Assembly: GCF_040807025.1 (NCBI RefSeq)
Contig: NC_090952.1
Location: forward strand, 2,294,001 to 2,358,000
Length of the DNA stretch: 64,000 nt
Reading direction: 5' to 3'
Source of the DNA: Struthio camelus
Taxonomy: Eukaryota; Chordata; Aves; Struthioniformes; Struthionidae
Numbering within the stretch: the stretch's first letter is position 1; every line of letters starts with the position of its first letter. This document shows positions 48,751-58,830 of the stretch, piece after piece. The notes below the pieces were generated by a model. The model was given only the letters and a program-made list of their open reading frames with translations, made no database searches and was not told the DNA's origin. Both the position numbers and the translations under genes were made by a program.

Positions 48751-49798
48751 AACTATGCTATTAACATCTCATGCCACTGCTGTTCTACCACCAGGATCTC
48801 TGCTGCCCTCCTGTGATTTTCGGTGTTTTTGTCTTGCCAGATGGATTTTGACCTGTTTTATCTTTCCTTATCAATTCTGTGCACTTCAGACCCTCTGCTG
48901 TCCTCTGATTGCTGCTTTCTGCAAGCTCTTCTGTCAATCAGTTTGTAATTCCTATGTATAAACTTCCTCTCCTTGCCTTCACTTCCCCTCTTGTTCACAG
49001 TCAGCTTTTAAAAACCCTGTCTGCTCTTTCCCTTGGGTAGGTGTGGTGGCTTTTTAGATTCTTAGTCAACTCTTCTTCAGCATTTCCCAGTCTTTCCAGA
49101 TGGCTTCTCCTTCAAGAGGGTGAGGGATCTGGCTGGCTGGCTCAGAGAGATCATTGCCTGGTGGTGATCACAGAACAGCCCACAAAGCCTAGCTTCCATC
49201 CTCCAGTCCATCCACTCTCTCTTGGAAAAGGAGCTCCAGATCTTGGGATGGCTGCAACAGCTCTGGGAATGGCAAGTTGCCCTCTCTCACCCAGTTTCTG
49301 TACATGCTCCCAAGCTGGGTCCTCATCGCCCTCCAATTCCTTCTCCCAGGCATCACAAGGCACCACAGCCTATGTCTTTGTCAGTTTTGTACCAGGGTCC
49401 AGTGTCTTCAGCACAGTATTATGTGCCCCAGACTTCCTTCCTTCACCATCTCACAAAGAGCAGTGTTAGCATATTGGTCAGGGAGATGCTCCTACTGGGA
49501 TGCAGGCATGCTAGTTAGGTCACATTTCTTTCCCTTTGTGGAAGTTTCCTTTGCTTCCTGCTTATCCCCTGAGTTCCCAGCACACTGCTGGCAATTAAAG
49601 ACTTCTCTGCACTCCCTTTGCCACCCTGGCTCAGTATGTGCATGTACTACCTGTGCCCTTTTTTGGCTTTTGAGCAAATGGTTTCCAGCCACAAGGTTGG
49701 TGCCTGGTGACTCCAGGCATTTCTGCCAGCCTGGAGACCTTTTTCTCCTTTTTTTTCCCTTTTTTCTAGCTCTGCTCCTGGGCCATGCAGGCCTATGT
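48751..49798. other. Gene-free stretch upstream of the TSC22D3 promoter
   Basis: No gene is supported. The AT-rich first part (48751-49010) may extend the antisense CR1 fragment, but I cannot align it. The pyrimidine-rich tract at 49738-49768 lies shortly before the CTCF-like site. Confidence 0.5.
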
Positions 49799-49813
49799 GG
49801 CGCCCCCTGCTGA
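49799..49813 (-). promoter_or_regulatory. Strong CTCF-like motif
   Basis: On the minus strand the sequence reads CAGCAGGGGGCGCCA, which fits the CTCF core (CCASYAGRKGGCRSY) with one mismatch at the first C, which is T here. It is 0.8 kb upstream of the TSC22D3 start codon and just outside the CpG island, a common position for CTCF sites that mark promoter or domain boundaries. Occupancy is not shown by sequence. Confidence 0.6.
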
Positions 49814-50065
49814 AGGCTCAAGAGACCCTTGGCCACTCCAGCTTCCTGCAGTCTCTCTGCTCCATCCCCGTTTGAGGCATTGACTGGGACAGGGGGTCCC
49901 TGCTTGGTAAGGGAGCTCCTGGCAAGCACCACAAGGCCCTCTCACCCCTCACCACCCTCTCTGGTAGTGGACAGACCAGCCAGGTCTGGGAGCTCTGAAC
50001 CCCCTGGAGGTGCTTGCTGCGGACCTGTGGATGGCTCCTGGCCTCAGGGAACCGCTGGGGGGGGG

Positions 50066-50077
50066 GGGCGGGGCGGG
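50066..50077. promoter_or_regulatory. GC boxes (SP1-type)
   Basis: GCGGGGCGGGGC right after the G12 run is a double SP1/KLF-type GC box. Similar GCGGGGCGGG boxes recur near 50370-50410. They suggest TATA-less, dispersed initiation from the CpG island. Confidence 0.6.
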
Positions 50078-50434
50078 GCAGGGCAGAAAGCACTTGCAAG
50101 AAACACAGGCAAGCGCGTCCTGGTGAGTGCCTGGAAGCGCGACCCATCGTGGTGGGGGAGCTGGGTGTCCAGCGAGGCAGGTGCTGGAGGAGCGGCTGGG
50201 GGATGGCAGGGCAGGGACCGCGGCGGGGGAGCTGCGTGGCCGGGGGAGCGGCGGGGGGGGGCGAAGGACCCCGGCCGGCGCGTGGCAGGCGGCCCCGGGA
50301 GGGCGGCGGGGCGGGCACCGGCGGGGAGCCAGGGCGGGTGCCCGGCGGGCGGCTCCGGGAGGGCGGCGGCGGCGGCGGGGCGGGGAGGCGGCGGCGGCGG
50401 CGGGGCGGGCGGCGGCGCGCTCGGGGCCGCCGTT

Positions 50435-50445
50435 ACCAATCAGCG
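50435..50445 (+). promoter_or_regulatory. CCAAT box (NF-Y)
   Basis: ACCAATCAGCG is a near-ideal NF-Y site (RRCCAATSRG) about 190 bases before the start codon. NF-Y sites usually lie 60-100 bases upstream of transcription starts, which would place initiation around 50500-50540 and leave a 5' untranslated region of about 90-130 bases. No TATA box was seen. The start position is inference. Confidence 0.75.
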
Positions 50446-50626
50446 CGGCGGGCGGGCGGGGAGCCGGGCCCGGGAGGCAGGGGCGGCGCGGGGCGGGCGG
50501 ACGAGCGGAGCTGTGCGCGGCGCTCGGCAGCCGGGCGCGTCCTGCCACCGCTCACCCTTCGCAGCCCCGGGAGCGGCCGTGTGCAAGGCGGCCCCGGCGG
50601 GCCGTGGCAGCGCGCAAGGGCCCGGG

Positions 50627-50949
50627 ATGTCCTCGTCGCCCGCGGAGGAGTGCCGGTCGCCCGTGGGGCTGGATTGCTGCAGCTGCTGCCTGGACTTGGC
50701 CAACCGGAGCGGGCTGGAGGAGGGGGCTGGGGGTGAGAACAACAACCTGGGCAGCCCCACCGTGAACAGCTTCCGGCAGCTGCAGGAGCAGCTGGTTCGC
50801 AAGAACCTCAACACCGACAAGCTGAGCTCCATCATGCGCCAGGACTCTCTGGAGCCCGTCGTGCGGGACCCCTGCTACCTCTTCAACCAGGGCATCTGCA
50901 ACAGGAACATCGACCAGACCCTGCTCTCAATCCTCCTACTCTTCCACAG
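50627..50949 (+). CDS. TSC22D3: TSC22D3 (GILZ/DSIPI), first coding exon of the long isoform
   Basis: TSC22D3 is a leucine-zipper protein that dimerises and restrains NF-kB, AP-1 and Ras/Raf signalling. It is a main mediator of glucocorticoid action. This exon gives 107 codons plus two bases of the 'DIP' isoform N-terminus. Blocks matching the mammalian protein as I recall it are CRSPVGLDCC with a CCxCC cluster (residues 9-21), ENNN-GSPTV (37-46), FRQLQEQL (49-56), NLNTDKLSSIMRQDSLEPV (60-78), RDPCYL (80-85) and GICNRNIDQT (89-98). A hydrophobic LLSILLLFH follows (99-107). The ATG at 50627 is the only internal Met near the block and has G at -3. The exon ends in phase 2 (AG then GT donor), consistent with a split Ser codon. 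The TSC box and zipper exons lie beyond the window. The shorter GILZ-specific first exon was not found. Confidence 0.93.
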
Positions 50950-50955
50950 GTTGGT
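50947..50955 (+). other. TSC22D3: Splice donor of TSC22D3 exon 1
   Basis: CAG precedes GTTGGT at the exact point where similarity to TSC22D3 stops. Translation past it (RLVPLADPEG and on) no longer resembles the protein. The donor is CAG|GT but weak at +3 to +6. Confidence 0.85.
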
Positions 50956-52287
50956 GCCACTGGCAGATCCTGAGGGACTGCCAATGTGCTGGCCACCCCT
51001 GGAGCCAGGCCTGGGGTGGTTGTGTGCTCAGGAGCTGGTGGCTGGCAGTGCCAGGACAAGATTTGGGGCCTGCGGTACCCTGAGCCGGCAGGGGCAGGAG
51101 GGGCTGTGTGACTCTGGATCCATTAGGGGTGGCAGTGTGGAGGGGTACTAGGTGGGGAGAAGAATGAGCAGCCATGTGTGGCAGAGGGCCCAGTCCACTG
51201 GTCATGGGTGGTGCCAGTCTGTTCCCTGGATGCAGGTCTAGATAGCTCTGCTCACATAATGATCAGTGGTGCTCCTCTGTTCACTGGTGCCCTGCGTGTC
51301 TGGGGAGCAACAGCAGCCTCCAGCTCTGTGTCTTGGCCCCTGGACCTTACGTTCATCTTCCTGGCTTCATCTCATCCTCGCAGGCACTGCCCACATGGTG
51401 GTCATGCAAGGAGATGGGCAGCCTGTCGCTCAGGAAACAGCCGTGATGCCACCCTTTAGAGTTAGTAGGAAGCTGGGGAGGGAACCCAAAAGTCCTGCTG
51501 CCAGGTCCTGCTCTTTCAGTAGCTTCCCTGCCTCTCCTTGGAGTGTATTGACTAGCGACAGATTTGGCCAGAGTGGTATTTCCCAGCTCTGGAAAGTGAC
51601 TCTTACCCTGATCCAGCTGCTTCAACTCAGCTCCGAGAAGGCTCCTCTGGGACAGAGCTGCATGCCCCTGAGCAGCAGGACATGCTCTGGGCTAGTATCA
51701 TCCACTTGTGTGAGGGCTGGGCTTTACCCTGACAATGTCAAGGCTGGGGAAGGTGGGAGTCTGGGGTCCCTCCCTGCTCCCCTGGTCTGGCTTTGCAGGC
51801 AATGCTCCACCATAGAAAAGGAGACTGAACAGGGGGTTCCCCAGGCTTATGACCCTGTAGGCCTTTCAGGCCCTGGAGATGGGGGACCCCAGGCCTCGGG
51901 AGGGAGACAGAGCTGTCTCTGGTCCTGCACTCTCAGCTCCAGCTCTGGGAAGGGACTGACCCTAGTGACCAGCTAGTGGCCACCCTGAAGGGCTCAAGAG
52001 ACACGCAGTGGACACACTGAGCTGGAGGCCAGTGGGCTCAGGGCTATCCAGCTTGACATTGGGAAAGCTGAGCTTGGCTAAGGGCGGTGCAGAGCCCAAG
52101 CAGAAGGGAGCTGTGGTAGGTAACGGGTAGCAGCTCCCAGAGCTGCCTGTGGCTTCAGCGTGTGTGGGATACGTGCCACCTCCCAGGGCTGGGGGCTGAA
52201 CGGATGTGTGGGTCCGTGGGTAGGCATGTGGCAGGTGTCTAGGAGACTGGCAGGGTGCACACTGCCTCTGGGACTCATTCCTCCACT

Positions 52288-52300
52288 GGGGGGGGGGGGG
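52288..52300. repeat. G13 homopolymer
   Basis: Thirteen or so consecutive G residues sit between CTCCACT and AGGGCAG. It is length-unstable and prone to sequencing error. Confidence 0.9.
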
Positions 52301-55146
52301 AGGGCAGCTTGAAGGTGGGGTGCATGGCAGCACCTACACATCTGTAGGCAAAGCACCCAGCACCTCACCATCTCCTCCCCTTCCTGCACACACATGCACC
52401 TGGAGGCGTACTCGCTCGCTCACCCTCCTGGGCTGTGCACATGCATGTAAACCACCCCTTGTGCCAACATATGCTCTCCTTGCACAGTGCAGGAAGGCAG
52501 GTGGGCACACATGTGGCTGCTCCATGAATGCGAGCCACCTAGGGTGCACGCATACGCCTCCTCTCCGAAGCCAGCATCTCATGCTGAGCTGGCGGCTCGT
52601 TCAGAGCCATTCTCGGTGGAGACACTCTTCCTGCACTTACATAACTCGGAGCCGCCTCTCAGGTGGAAAAGGAGGGGCCAGGCCACCCGCCAAAGCAAAC
52701 GACATTGAGCCCGGGCTCCCGGCTGCACAGCGAGAGGCGAAGCCAGCTCTCAGCTGCAACCCACCCAGCCAAGACAAAAACGGGAGTGAGGCTGAGATTT
52801 CCCCTTGCTCTAGGAGACTGCAGCCAGTTGGCATTGTGGGCGTGGGAGGGAAGCGAGACATCATCCCCAGCACAGGCTGCCAGGCTTGAACATTGGAGCC
52901 AAGCATCCAGGTTGCTTGCCTGGGGAAGGCAGTGACAGGGCCCATGGGTGATAGAGAGGTGATAGGGGCAAGACCTGCCTGCTTTTGAACTAGTCCCTGC
53001 TGGGGCAGGACACATGCTGCTGCTGGTGAACACAGAACCATCCTGCTGTGATGGAGCAGCTAAGCTGCGGTCTGCAGGTGCCAGGAGACCAGAATCTCTC
53101 CCCATCTGTGCCCTCTAATGCTCTGTACAGCAGTTTCCAAGTCTGTCCTCTATGCGCTATTGAGTATTGTGTCCTGAGAAACTCCGGTCACTCCTGTTTG
53201 TGAAAGGCTGTGCCTGACTGTGGTAAAAAGATGTGGCATCCCTCCATCATGCCGTGCTTCCAGGCACCTCACTGCTAGCCTGGTCCGGAGACCCCAGTGG
53301 ATGATCCCACTTTGCCCTTGGGTGACATAGCATGTGGAGGCTGGGGGGCACTGCCTCAGGTGCTGAAGGCAGGTGTGCCCACACCCGTGTTTACTGTTGT
53401 CTGGCTCCAGCCTGAACTTTCTCCTCCTGGGGAGTGAGCCAAGATACCCAGGAGGTGATAGCATACAAAGCGGGGGATTGTGGGTGCCAGAGGAACACCC
53501 CGATAACAGGTCTGATAAGGGTGCCATTGCTGCTGGCACTGGGGAACCCAGGCAGGTTTGCGCCCCTTGCTGTTGTTGATGTGCTCCTACACTGGCATGG
53601 GAGGAGGAGGTCTTGAGGATACGCTCACTCATGCATGGCCAAAGTTTAGTATGGTCTTGGGAGACCAAGCAGATCTGGAATCAGGGGCTCCAGGGGTGTT
53701 GGAGATAGTTCAGCCCACGATGGATCAAGCCTTGGACTCTGCGATGGGGTTTGATCAGTGCTGGGGGTCTCAGGAGAACGTGCATGCCACATTTTTGACC
53801 TATCTCTGTGGGTTTCTTAGCTGGATGGTCCCTACTTGGCTCTCCTCTCTCTTTGCTTGCTGCAAGGATGCTGTGAGGGATGCACAAGGTAAGGATGATC
53901 CAGACCACTTGCACCCGGGGCTGGCACTCCTGCAGGAAATCTTCCTGCTAGGAGAGTGTGTAAGGTCCTTCTTGAAAAGGGCTTCTCCCCTCCATGCTCT
54001 ATGTGTAGCCTTGTGAACTGCTGGCAAGGGAGGCCCGGGCAGCACAAAGGAGCCAGGGTAGCAAGGCAGCACCAAATATAGGGAGGCTTCCTACGGCCAT
54101 GCTCAGTGGGCCACTCTCTGCTGTGGAGACCAGAAACACATCTGCTCTGCGCAGGAGTTGAAGCTGTGGGCACATACAGGCCACAAATCTCAGCCATCTC
54201 TTACCTCCACAGTGCCAGCGTTATCCTGAGATCGCTCATCTAAGAACCACGTGCAAGTCTGAACAAGCATGGGATGGGGAGAATGGCACCGCAGCCCCGT
54301 AAGGTGCGCGTGACCGCGTGGCACCTTTCCCAAGGCTGGGGGGTGGTGAGGACAGCTGGTAGTGTTGGAGGGGCTAGTGCTGCAGAGGGACAACTACACC
54401 CTTGTCTCCCTGGTGCTGGTCCTTCCAGGGTGTGCTCTGGTGCATGATTCAAGCAGCGTTCCACCTGGCTCCAGGGGTGGGGAGAGGACATATATGCCCG
54501 CCACGCGCCCACATCAGCCAGCCTGTGCCAGGTCTCCTGTCCAGCCTCTCCACAGTGTTAGGATGAGATCTGCCAGCCTGGCCAGCCTGTGCCCCATCCT
54601 GCTCCAGGCAGTAAGCTGACGTATCTGCCTAGTCTGACCCTCTCCCAGAGCTGTGTGACCAGCCACTCCACCTAACAGGGTAGCCGCTGGCACTTTGGTC
54701 TGAGCCATGAACAGGGCTGGGGGCCACCTTTCTCTGGGGCCTGGGCAAGCAAAAGAAATTGCAAGAAGGCAAGAGAGCACAGTGTGTGTGCACAGAGAGG
54801 CTGAGAGCGAGGTTGGGCCAGGCAAGCAGGATGGAACAGTGCAAGAGAAGCCAAGCAGTACCGGTGCTCTTAGGGCAGAGCAAGAGCTATCTATCTGGGC
54901 AGTGGTGTCAGGTGGCGTTTGGAGCATGGTGTAGCACCACTTGTTCCTGTCTGTCTTGTGTGATTTTGCCACAATGATTCAGGAGCAGGAGATGAAGCCA
55001 GCGCTTAAAGGGCAGCACTGAGCAGCGGGGCCAGGGAGCACATTCCAGCATGGAGAGTGGGCTGTCCAGCAACAAGGAGGCTTTGACTGGGAGAGGGGCT
55101 GTGTGCGGGAGCACGTGTGAGCGTGAGAGAGGTGTGGGTGTGAGAT

Positions 55147-55171
55147 TGTTCTGACTGTTCTTCAGTGTTCC
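55147..55171 (-). promoter_or_regulatory. TSC22D3: Three phased steroid-receptor half-sites
   Basis: TGTTCT (55147-55152), TGTTCT (55156-55161) and TGTTCC (55166-55171) are glucocorticoid-receptor-type half-sites repeated in the same direction every 9-10 bases, about one helical turn. Direct repeats are not the classical inverted GRE, so this is suggestive only. Position within the TSC22D3 intron makes it worth noting. Confidence 0.3.
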
Positions 55172-56690
55172 CTCTGGTTGGTGTGCTCTCCCAGTCCCCG
55201 CAGGGCAGATCTGGCCTGGGAGGTGGCTGTGAAAATGACCCTTCCATCCCTGGACCAGTGCATGGAGGGTATTTGTTTGCTTTGCTCTCATGTAATAGAG
55301 CTGCATATGGGCCCTGCCTGACCCATGCCTTGTCGCATGGCTTGCCAAGCCCTACAGACTATTGAGATTCTGGGGACACTGGAGACCTTTCACTAGGCCT
55401 TGGCATAGGGAGTAGCTGACCTCAGTGTGCCCAAATCCTCCCGTTGCCTGAGAGATGGTGGGCAGCTAGATGCAGACCTGTCTCCTGTGCCCACCTTGGG
55501 TTCCATTGCAGACATCCTTCTGACTCATCCCAGTGAGATCTGGCAGGGTCAGGGCGCAGAGCAGTGTCCACGCAGGTCAGGTTTGCAGGGGCCCTTGTTC
55601 AAGACAAGGAAAGCCCGGCAGCAGTGAGCTCAGGCAGTCAGAGCAGGAGCTCCCTGCTTGTTACTCAACACAGTGTTGCCTGCGCAGGGCTGGGCTGAGC
55701 GCAGATTGGTGGAGAAGGCCCTGGGGAGCCGAGGGGGAGGGAGGCAAGGACCAGCACATGGGCAACATGTGCAGCACCACAGAGGCTGGAGCAGAGCGTG
55801 CAGAGGAAGAGGCGGGTCTGCTGGCAGCTGCACAGCTCGACTTGGCTGCACACGGTGCTCGGGATGGCTCTGCAAGGCTGCCGCCTGGCCATGGCACACA
55901 TGCCACACTGTGCATGTCTCCCCAAGGCCACTGTATACCTGGCACTGCTTGTACCCCAAGACCCAGCTCCCTCCAGAAAGGGGGTTCCTTAAGCTGTCTT
56001 GGAACTTTAGAGAGCCCTGCTCAGCACGTCTTGCCCATCAGTGTAAGGCCAGGTGCCTTTGGCCACCAGGCTTTGCCCTTTGGCCGAAGGGGGCTGGCAC
56101 AGCCAAGCTAAAATCCGGGGATGCTAATACCAGCTGCACAGAAACCTGTCATCTTGGTCTTCTGCTAGTGCTCAGACACTGCATGTCCATCAGGGCACCT
56201 GAACAACTCCAAGCAGGCAGGGTGTAGGTGTCCCAGGACCAAGAGGCAGGCAGGGATGGGCAACACAGTCTCATGGGGGAAATGATCACCAGGGTTTATT
56301 TCAACAGGAAGCGTGAGCCTTTGAACTTTAGATCTGGAAGAGACCAGAGAGGGCTGGAGCCAGAGCAAGCCACAGAGGTCCCACAAGGTGGGACTGTCCT
56401 GGTGCTGATGCTGGCAAAGGTTGCCTTCTCTCCCTCCAGGGCCTCTGCAAGGCTGGTAGTATTGCGGGGCTCAGAAGGTGTCATTTGCTGTGCTGTTCCC
56501 GAGGAAGAGAGAGGGATATATGATGCTGTGCACTCCAGAGAGCCATTTCACAGCCAGCAGCTGGAAAGCCAGTGGCCTGGAGTACCTGTGATCAGACCCC
56601 GGAGGAAAGGGGGTATCCTAGCCCTTGAACATTTTGCAGGCACTTAGTACTCCCCCTGGCTAATAACATCCTGGCAGGTTTGGGGAGAGG

Positions 56691-56770
56691 ATATTACACC
56701 TGGTTGCAGTCAGGTGGGGCATAGCCCAGTGCCCAGTGTGGGGCATAGCCCAGTGCCCAGATATTACACC
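56691..56770. repeat. 24-bp tandem duplication flanked by a repeated 10-mer
   Basis: GTGGGGCATAGCCCAGTGCC starts both copies of a 24-base unit (56714-56737 and 56738-56760). ATATTACACC occurs at 56691-56700 and again at 56761-56770, bracketing the pair. The nested arrangement suggests a replication-slippage or template-switch event. Confidence 0.9.
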
Positions 56771-57110
56771 AACGCTTGCAGTGGCGGCACATCTCAGCAT
56801 CATGGCAGCCTGGCCTCTCCCTGCTTGGCTGGGCCTCTCAGTCCTGCCCTACGGCCCCCAGCTCTCCCAGCCTGGAGCTAACCGAGTTGGGCTAACGGCC
56901 ACAGAGCCATGGTGCTGGGTAGATGCATGCCAAGCACCAGCCCCAGGGGCACCCAAGTGAAGCCCTCCAGTGAGTGTGCAGCCTCCAGCAGTGAGCAGGG
57001 GAAGATTCACCCAGAGTTCAGCTTGTGACAGTGACCCGGATTCACAGCTCCAAGCTTTAACTCCAGTTCACTGGGCATAAAGGGCTTGAAAGGCTTTTAT
57101 TGTGATGGGC

Positions 57111-57159
57111 AGAACATCCTGTCCCCCTACTAAACAGTCCGAACAGCTTGCAAAGAACA
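57111..57159 (+). promoter_or_regulatory. TSC22D3: Candidate glucocorticoid response element cluster
   Basis: AGAACATCCTGTCCC at 57111-57125 fits the glucocorticoid-receptor consensus RGNACANNNTGTNCY at every position: inverted half-sites with a 3-base spacer. A further AGAACA half-site lies at 57154-57159 and a CGAACA at 57140-57145. TTTTATTGTGATGG just upstream adds a CDX/HOX-like site. TSC22D3 is strongly induced by glucocorticoids in mammals through several GREs, so an intronic GRE 6.5 kb after the first exon makes functional sense. One match in 13 kb is still possible by chance. Confidence 0.5.
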
Positions 57160-58121
57160 GCCTGGCACCTCCACTGCTCTTGGCACTCTGGTGCCCGGGG
57201 AGACTGGAGCTGCTCTGTCACCAGCTAAGAATAGCCTCTAATGCAGGCAGTGACTGTGGCAGTCCGGCAGCCAGCCCATAGTGCCATTACAGGCAGATCT
57301 CAGCATGCTGTGGTGCCAGCCAGGCACCACGAGAGACGCCCTGTGGGCAAATCTGTGCCATGCCTCGGGGGACAGCATGTCCTGATCCTGGAGCATCCCA
57401 AGGCTGGCCAGTACCACAGAGCTGGGCTGTGAACTGGGGCTGCTGCTGGACTGGTAGGGGAGGCTTTTACAGCATCACAGCCTCCACCAGGCACATGGCA
57501 CAAATGCGGGTGAAATGGGTAATACTTCCTCTGGCACACCATGCCCTCGAGTTCCCCCAGGCTGGTGGTAGGGCATTCCCATGGCAGTGAGACCAAGGAC
57601 CAGCTGCCCACTGAGTGTCTGCAGGGTCCCTATAGCCTTCCAGACTGCTTGGAAGGGCCCACTTCACCCAGCCACATTGCAGGCTGGCAGTTTCCAAACT
57701 GGATCCCTTGCAGGGCCTTTTGCAGAGCGAGAGGGGTTCAGGGCACACACCATACGGCTGCATATTGGCAAATCCTGGCAGCAGCTTGTGTGCACAGGGA
57801 ATATGACTGTGGCACATGTATATGCATGGTGCCCATGCCATAATTTGGCCTGTGGGACTGCCAAGGGGAGGGAGATTGCGGGGCATCCGGGGCTTGGGAA
57901 ATGAATGAAGCCGCATTTGCAGAGCACAGAGAATACCCTGGTGTTTGTGGTGGGGTGGTGTGTGGCTGGGTGTATGTGGGTGAGGGCCAGAGAGGTATTA
58001 AAGGCTGCAATCTGTCCCAGAGCCAGGGTTTGTGGATGAACGCCAAGTTATATTTATCCATGCGCTGCACATTACTGGCTTTCGGATAGGCTGGCTTTTT
58101 GTCATACTCTGTCTGTGTGTT

Positions 58122-58164
58122 TATGCGTATACATGTACATATACATATGTGTGTGTATGTATGT
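58122..58164. repeat. 43-bp strictly alternating purine-pyrimidine tract
   Basis: From TATGCGTATACATG through to GTATGTATGT every step alternates pyrimidine and purine without a break. It is a mixed TG/TA/CG microsatellite with Z-DNA potential, followed by TTTATAT repeats to about 58190. Confidence 0.9.
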
Positions 58165-58599
58165 TTGCCTTTATATTTATATTTATATGTTTTGGAGAGG
58201 ATTTTGCTGCAGAATGACTCTGGTGGCCTATCTGAAGCCCTGGGGCCCCTCTCTCTAGTCTGTGTCCTGCTGACCTCTCAGCCCCGTGTTTGGGATGTGA
58301 TCCAGTCCTTGCAAACCCCTTTCTGTAGGTCCTTTGGGGAAGGCAGCCCTGTCCGGGCTGCAGTGGTGTGGCCAATGCAATGCTGGGAGGACAAAGCAAT
58401 TTTTGTCTGTGGCCCAGCCATTCCCACAGCCTCGTGTGAAACAATCCTAGTGACAACCCCACAGCACTGAGCAGAACTACTCCAGGCTGTTTGGAGGCTG
58501 GGGATAGTCTCAGGTCATTCCCCAAGCGCTGGCATATGCCAGGTCACAGCTGGTGGCCCAGACTGGACACGTGGAGGGTCACAGCAGAGCTGCAGGTAC

Positions 58600-58830
58600 A
58601 CGTCCTGCTGACGGCTTATTGTCTTTCATGTTGTTATTGTTCTGAAATGTCAGCGAGGCAATGATTTTAACGAAGTGTCCTCGGTTCAAAATGCCCGGGA
58701 TTCTTCGCAAAGGCCAGGCGGGGTATTAATAACACGCTCAGCTGAAACTTTGCAGCTCCAGCGCACGTCCTTGCCTGACCTTCTCCAGAGCGGCTTGTTT
58801 GTGCGTCGGCAGAGCAGCGGCCTCTCGGCT
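58600..58830. promoter_or_regulatory. Candidate conserved intronic element
   Basis: GCTTATTGTCTTTCATG, GTTATTGTTCTGAAATG (SOX-type ATTGTT) and GGCAATGATTTTAACGAAG are followed by a CpG-retaining stretch (GTCCTCGG, AATGCCCGGG, ATTCTTCGC, GCGCACGTCC). Retained CpGs and mixed composition differ from the flanks. A 65-codon frame (58675-58872) exists, but no protein family or splice context supports it. Confidence 0.35.

Larger units (their letters stand above)
50040..50760. promoter_or_regulatory. CpG island of TSC22D3
   Basis: This is the only large CpG-dense segment in the window: GGCGGCGG runs, GGGGCGGGGC GC boxes and very frequent CG dinucleotides from about 50040, with density highest at 50220-50640. 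It covers the inferred promoter, 5' untranslated region and the start of coding exon 1 of TSC22D3. The G-rich plus strand (including a 12-G run at 50057-50068 and repeated G3-G4 blocks to 50420) is likely to form G-quadruplexes. Long frames on the minus strand here, such as 199 codons at 49949-50548, are composition artefacts. Confidence 0.93.

Noticed and set aside
49949..50548. 199-codon minus-strand frame over the CpG island
   Set aside because: Pro/Ala/Arg-rich translation produced by GC-repeat composition; it overlaps the TSC22D3 promoter.
51266..51976. 236-codon frame after TSC22D3 exon 1
   Set aside because: No TSC-box or zipper sequence and no similarity to TSC22 proteins; it lies in the intron.
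56316..56360. CTTTAGATCTGGAAGAGACC as a CR1 3' end
   Set aside because: Short resemblance to CR1 tails without the ATTCTGTG units or the following conserved block.
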